DNA from: an uncultured Clostridia bacterium
GTDB taxonomy: Bacteria > Bacillota > Clostridia > Christensenellales > CASEPJ01
Length of the DNA stretch: 10,263 nt
Direction of reading: 5' to 3'
NCBI GenBank assembly: GCA_949289715.1
Contig: CASEPJ010000059.1
Coordinates: forward strand, 1 to 10,263
Shown here piece by piece: positions 6,769 to 10,263 of the stretch (position 1 is the first letter of the stretch; each line of letters opens with the position of its first letter). The translations under genes were made by a program, and so were the position numbers. A model generated the notes under the pieces. The model did no database searches. It was not told the DNA's origin and saw nothing but the letters and a program-made list of their open reading frames with translations.

Positions 6769-8352
6769 TTATATAATTCTAAATTTATCCTTTCCAACTA
6801 ATTCTTTTATGGTTTCTGCCGTGTTGTCTTCTTCGATTTTTTTTATTTCAAACTGAATTTTTAATTCGCTTTTTAAATCATTTTTTAATAATTTATTGAA
6901 AACTTCTATGTTTTCGTTGAATAAATCATATTCCGACTTATTGTTCACTAATATATTAAACTTACCGTTATCAATATATGCGTTTTCTGCGTCGATATTT
7001 TGACAAGCGGCAAAAAGAATGATTTTATCTTTTTCCTTCTCCCGTATAAGTCTTAAAAGTTTTCCCCAAATAACCCCCGCCTGATTGTCCGAAACAGGAT
7101 CCTCGTTTTCTTCAAAAGGTAATTCTCCTTCAATTTCTTGCATCTGTAAGGTTTCCGCTTTTTTATTTTTCAAATTTTCTGTTATATTCGCCACCCCTTT
7201 CAACTCATGCAAATCGCCTACAAAACGCTCTAAATTAGAAATTCTGTTTAGCATACCATCATACGATCTGTCTATTGAGGGTGTCGCAAGTTTCAGCAAA
7301 ACCGACTCTAAAACAAAACGGGGATTTATGGAATATCGCAATTCGCTTTCAGCTGCCAAAAGAGACCTAAAAGCAGACATGGCAAGCTCCAACGGATATT
7401 TTTTTGCTTGATTTAAAACTCTGTCCTTCCATTTTTCGGGTAAGGTTATCAATGACGGATCTATTTTAGCCAACATCAAATCCCTAAAATATGAGGAGAG
7501 GTCTCTGTTTAAAACCCCAACCGATTTTCCCGCCGTATAAGCCTTTTCCGTAAGATTTAATATGCTTTTATAATCTCCGTCGTTTAATGCGGCAGCAATA
7601 GCATATAGAGAATCTTTATCGCTTGCGCCCAAAATTTCATTTACATATTCATACGTTATATTGCCGTCGCAACCCGAAACACATCTGTCGGTAACCGAGA
7701 GTGCGTCTCTTACGCTGCCTTCTCCAGCTTCTGCAAGTGCTCTTACCGCTTCATCTTCGTATTTTATTTTCATATCCTTTAAAATCGACTTTATCAGATT
7801 TTCGATTTTATTTACGGCAACAAGTTCGAAATCAAAACGCATAACCCTTGAAAGTATGGTTTGCGGCAATTTATATGGTTCCGTAGTGGCTAAAATAAAA
7901 ACGGTATGACTTGGCGGTTCCTCCAATGTTTTAAGTAAAGCATTAAATGCGGAGGGAGAAAGCATATGCACTTCATCTATTATATATACCTTATATTTAC
8001 AAGACACCGGCGGATACTGCACCCTTTCTTTGAGTTCTCTGATTTCGTCTACTCCGTTATTGGAAGCGGCGTCTATCTCTAAAACATCTATATTGGACGA
8101 CTCTGCCAACGATAAACAGGCATTGCATTTCCCGCACGGAGAATAATCTATTGGATGCTCGCAGTTTATTGCTTTAGCAAACAATTTAGCCGTAGTGGTT
8201 TTACCAGTACCTCTGCTGCCGCAAAATAAATAGGCATGACCTATTCTATCGGCTTTAATTTGATTTTTTAAAGTTTTGATGATATTATCCTGCCCGATAA
8301 CTTTATCAAAACTTGTCGGCCGGTATTTTCTGTAAATGGACAAATATGCCAT
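6769..8352 (-). CDS. dnaX: DNA polymerase III subunit gamma/tau
   Basis: This AAA+ ATPase is the clamp-loader motor that opens the sliding clamp and ties the replisome together. The start MAYLSIYRKYRP is chosen because it matches the family N-terminus and has AGGAG (8358-8362) five bases upstream; an in-frame ATG at 8406 would add 18 atypical residues and overlap the promoter. In the 527-residue product Walker A is GSRGTGKT (45-52). A four-cysteine zinc module uses Cys64, Cys73, Cys76 and Cys79. Walker B is VYIIDEVH (122-129). The sensor and arginine-finger region is ILATTEP then LSRV (167-170). Most relatives have SRC there; Arg169 is kept but the Cys is Val. Clamp-loader domain III ends near 360, and a charged linker and divergent tau tail follow. 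A run of six A at codons 397-398 is a possible frameshift site. It is the first gene of its operon. Confidence 0.97.
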   Translation of the reverse strand: MAYLSIYRKYRPTSFDKVIGQDNIIKTLKNQIKADRIGHAYLFCGSRGTGKTTTAKLFAKAINCEHPIDYSPCGKCNACLSLAESSNIDVLEIDAASNNGVDEIRELKERVQYPPVSCKYKVYIIDEVHMLSPSAFNALLKTLEEPPSHTVFILATTEPYKLPQTILSRVMRFDFELVAVNKIENLIKSILKDMKIKYEDEAVRALAEAGEGSVRDALSVTDRCVSGCDGNITYEYVNEILGASDKDSLYAIAAALNDGDYKSILNLTEKAYTAGKSVGVLNRDLSSYFRDLMLAKIDPSLITLPEKWKDRVLNQAKKYPLELAMSAFRSLLAAESELRYSINPRFVLESVLLKLATPSIDRSYDGMLNRISNLERFVGDLHELKGVANITENLKNKKAETLQMQEIEGELPFEENEDPVSDNQAGVIWGKLLRLIREKEKDKIILFAACQNIDAENAYIDNGKFNILVNNKSEYDLFNENIEVFNKLLKNDLKSELKIQFEIKKIEEDNTAETIKELVGKDKFRII

Positions 8353-8396
8353 ATCCGCTCCTATAATTATAAAGATATTTTCGCATTTATATAAAT

Positions 8397-8425
8397 AGTA
8401 TAACACAATATAATTTTGTTGTCTA
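8397..8425 (-). promoter_or_regulatory. promoter of the dnaX-ybaB-recR operon
   Basis: Read on the minus strand, TAGACA (8425-8420) and TATACT (8402-8397) are 17 bases apart, and TGT directly precedes the -10, an extended -10 element. Transcription should start near 8390 and leave a leader of about 38 bases before dnaX. Confidence 0.7.
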
Positions 8426-8476
8426 ATTATTTTTAAGATAATATTTTACCCATAAACCAATAAAAATACAATACTA

Positions 8477-8506
8477 TTTACAAAAAACAATTTTTTATGC
8501 TATAAT
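8477..8506 (+). promoter_or_regulatory. promoter of the Mrr-like endonuclease gene
   Basis: TTTACA (8477-8482), an 18-base spacer and a consensus TATAAT (8501-8506) preceded by TGC form an extended -10 promoter. The expected start near 8513 leaves a leader of nearly 80 AT-rich bases. The -35 boxes of this promoter and of the divergent dnaX promoter are about 51 bases apart. No clear operator palindrome is seen between them. Confidence 0.75.
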
Positions 8507-8590
8507 AATATAAAAGAATTTTTAAGTTTAAATACGAAATCTCATAAATTTTATAATTAGATATGTTTTATAATAAACAGGGAGAAAAAT

Positions 8591-9622
8591 ATGGCAAAAA
8601 ATTACCGTTTAGATGAAAAAGAAGTTAAAAATTCCATTTATAAAGCATTTAAAAAACAGAATCTTTGGTTCAGAAAAGAACTTATTGAATTTTGTTTAAG
8701 AGAAAACGGTTTTACTTCCGACGATTTAAAGGACAAAAGTCCGGAAAGTGTTTCTACAAAAGCAAAAACTTTTGTAGGCATGATAATTTCCAATCTCATA
8801 AACGACGGACACCTATATCTTAGCGAAGGCAAAAAATTAGGACTTGCGAAAGATTTGGAAATTATAATAAAAGAAGAAAATACGGAAAAATTTATTATAC
8901 AGCTTCTGAAATCACGAAAAATCATGTCGAAACAAGAAATTTTTAAAGAAGCTGAAAAATTTTTCGGAACAGACAAAACGCCTTCCGATAGCGATGATAT
9001 TTCTTTGCGCCGCATGGCAGGTTACATTCTAGCTAAATTGGTAAGAGAAAAAATACTTATAAAAACCGCAGCAGGTTATTCCTTGCCCGATTTTTTAGGC
9101 TATCCCAATACCGAAATGGGAACATGGTTATATAAAGCAGAAAACGGCGGTAATTTAGACGAATGTTTTTTAAGAGCCGTTAACTTAAAAGGCGGTGAAT
9201 TTTTGGAATATTTTGCCGTAAAACTTTTGGAAAAATTCTTCTTAATGGAAAATAAGGAAGTTTTAAAATCGGAAGTAACCGGCGGAGCAAACGACGGAGG
9301 ATTGGACGGAATAATCGAAACGTCGGACGAATTGGGATTTAAAGAACTTATACTAATTCAAACCAAAAATAGAAAATCCATTGCGGTAACCACAAAAGAA
9401 GTGAGGGAATTTTACGGAGCAATGTGTGCCGAAAAAGGAACTAGGGGAATATTTTTAACAACATCCTATTTCCATAGAGACGCACTCAAATTTTTAGCCA
9501 AAACAGACGATTTAGTGGGAATAGACGGCAAGAAATTTGTGGAAATTGCCAAATATTGCGAAATGGGCATAAAAGAAGATCACGGCAAATACAAAATTGA
9601 CCAATCGTTGTTTTTAAAATAA
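8591..9622 (+). CDS. Mrr-like restriction endonuclease (probable type IV) with duplicated winged-helix region
   Basis: The 343-residue product ends in an Mrr-type PD-(D/E)xK nuclease (about 200-325). Its motifs are GGEFLEYFAVKLLEKFF (201-217), GGANDGGLDG (231-240) with the probable metal ligand Asp239, and LIQTKNR (255-261) supplying the family's QxK, Gln257 and Lys259. FYGAM (274-278) and GIFLTTSYF (286-294) are also typical. The N-terminal 170 residues look like two related winged-helix units (about 8-85 and 97-168). Each has a helical start, an acidic/Ser-rich linker, a long helix (KAKTFVGMIISNLINDG; LRRMAGYILAKLVREK) and a beta hairpin. Mrr enzymes usually cut methylated foreign DNA. The absence of an adjacent methylase or specificity subunit fits a type IV system, but the substrate is inferred. 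AGGGAG (8579-8584) lies six bases before the ATG. Codon use resembles the neighbours, and it forms its own transcription unit. Confidence 0.88.
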   Translation: MAKNYRLDEKEVKNSIYKAFKKQNLWFRKELIEFCLRENGFTSDDLKDKSPESVSTKAKTFVGMIISNLINDGHLYLSEGKKLGLAKDLEIIIKEENTEKFIIQLLKSRKIMSKQEIFKEAEKFFGTDKTPSDSDDISLRRMAGYILAKLVREKILIKTAAGYSLPDFLGYPNTEMGTWLYKAENGGNLDECFLRAVNLKGGEFLEYFAVKLLEKFFLMENKEVLKSEVTGGANDGGLDGIIETSDELGFKELILIQTKNRKSIAVTTKEVREFYGAMCAEKGTRGIFLTTSYFHRDALKFLAKTDDLVGIDGKKFVEIAKYCEMGIKEDHGKYKIDQSLFLK

Positions 9623-9930
9623 GTTAATTATTTAATTTTAATTTTTAAATATATCTTAATATAAATATCTTAATAAATATATCCAAAAATTTTATAGCCT
9701 TCTAACTTTAAATTATAAAAAAACAAGGTTACCCTTGTTTTTTTATTTATCATATTTTTTAAATTTATTTTTTAGTATACGTATTTATTTACCTCTTTAT
9801 TACTTAAAATTATCCTTTTTATATATAATAGATTATTCCCTTTTTGACAAATTCAATAAAACTTATAATTTTCTTATATATAAATATAACATAATAAATA
9901 ATTGAATAACCTTAAAAAAGGAAATAATTT
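9623..9930. other. AT-rich intergenic region between convergent genes
   Basis: About 308 bases separate the convergent Mrr-like gene and the Cys-rich gene. Apart from the hairpin at 9717-9744, I see no gene. TTGACA (9844-9849) with TATAAT (9864-9869) resembles a plus-strand promoter, but the 14-base spacing is too short and no plus-strand ORF follows. A small dyad CCTTAAAAAAGG lies at 9910-9921. Confidence 0.55.
9717..9744. terminator. bidirectional intrinsic terminator
   Basis: Seven A (9717-9723) and CAAGG (9724-9728) pair with CCTTG (9733-9737) and seven T (9738-9744) around a TTAC loop. This gives a hairpin with a T run on either strand. It lies about 95 bases after the Mrr-like stop and about 187 bases past the stop of the convergent gene, and can serve both. 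Confidence 0.85.
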
Positions 9931-10263
9931 TTATTTATTTTTTGTTTTTAAACTTTTTTCCGTTTCCATAATAATATCTATAAATTCTTTTGCATATTTT
10001 AAATTGTTATCATTAAACTTTCTTATACGTATTCTATAATATCCACCGCAAGTCTTTCTGATTTCGCCAAATACATGTGCGCAATATCCTCTGTCTTTGG
10101 GATGAACATTGCCGCAACACGGGGGTATTCCGCAACACCGGCAGGCATTTCTGTTTTTTTTGAAAAAATTAATCAACTCGGCACTGTTTTTACGGGCATT
10201 TGTTATATCTTCCAATTTAAGTAAATAATCGGTTTTATATAATTTATCGCAAGCCAAAGCGTC
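9931..10263 (-). CDS. cysteine-rich protein of unknown function (5' end outside window)
   Basis: The frame is open to the right edge, so the beginning is missing. At least 110 residues are visible; a TTG near the edge could start translation but there is no room to see a ribosome binding site. The central stretch has Cys-dense motifs, CRCCG, PPCCG and GYCAHVFG, then KTCGG. In all, eight Cys and two His lie within about 32 residues, strongly suggesting bound zinc or another metal. It is followed by a basic segment (YYRIRIRKF) and a helical, Lys-rich tail. I do not recognise the family. The basic strand next to the Cys cluster would fit nucleic-acid binding, but that is only a guess. It converges on the Mrr-like gene, separated by a bidirectional hairpin, and is the C-terminal part of either a small protein or a larger one. 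Confidence 0.65.
   Translation of the reverse strand, partial: DALACDKLYKTDYLLKLEDITNARKNSAELINFFKKNRNACRCCGIPPCCGNVHPKDRGYCAHVFGEIRKTCGGYYRIRIRKFNDNNLKYAKEFIDIIMETEKSLKTKNK

Noticed and set aside
8353..8406. Upstream ATG extending dnaX by 18 residues
   Set aside because: It overlaps the probable -10 box, has no binding site, and family members start at MAYLSIYRKYRP or close variants.
9844..9869. TTGACA and TATAAT as a promoter for a small RNA
   Set aside because: The spacing is 14 bases, too short, and no hairpin with a good T run or ORF follows on the plus strand.
1..10263. CRISPR array, tRNA or rRNA genes, insertion sequences
   Set aside because: No regularly spaced repeats, cloverleaf sequences, transposase motifs or terminal inverted repeats were found on reading through both strands.

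Overview
The window is AT-rich chromosomal DNA from a low-GC Gram-positive bacterium, most likely an anaerobic member of the Clostridia. Three things support this: strong GGAGG-type ribosome binding sites, two Firmicutes-style T-box leader RNAs, and the gene order dnaX-ybaB-recR. The species cannot be named from the sequence alone.

Layout. Positions 1-1308 (minus strand) hold a right-handed parallel beta-helix protein of unknown role. It is followed after 14 bases by the first codons of a further gene that runs off the left edge. Positions 1309-1871 are an extremely AT-rich spacer with no gene. From 1872 to 5580 (plus strand) lie two amino-acid genes, each with its own extended -10 promoter and T-box leader. 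The first is a glutamine-hydrolysing asparagine synthetase (asnB) behind a leader whose specifier reads AAC (Asn). The second is a TrpB2-type tryptophan synthase beta chain behind a leader whose specifier reads UGG (Trp). Each leader should let transcription through only when its cognate tRNA is uncharged, so the two genes form a pair of independent starvation sensors. A bidirectional terminator follows trpB.

Positions 5810-8352 (minus strand) are the operon dnaX-ybaB-recR: clamp-loader subunit, nucleoid-associated protein and recombination mediator. It starts from an extended -10 promoter and ends with a one-base TAATG overlap between ybaB and recR. Divergent from dnaX, positions 8591-9622 (plus strand) encode a solitary Mrr-type restriction endonuclease with two probable winged-helix domains in front of the nuclease. 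It has its own promoter and no methylase beside it. A second bidirectional hairpin separates it from a convergent, cysteine-rich protein of unknown function (9931-10263) that is cut by the right edge.

Most of the window is housekeeping. The points most worth a second look are the tandem Asn/Trp T-boxes, with an irregular specifier loop and tRNA-end match in the Asn one; a possible programmed frameshift in dnaX; the duplicated DNA-binding region of the Mrr-like protein; and the two unrecognised proteins at the edges. No clearly new multi-gene system is visible.
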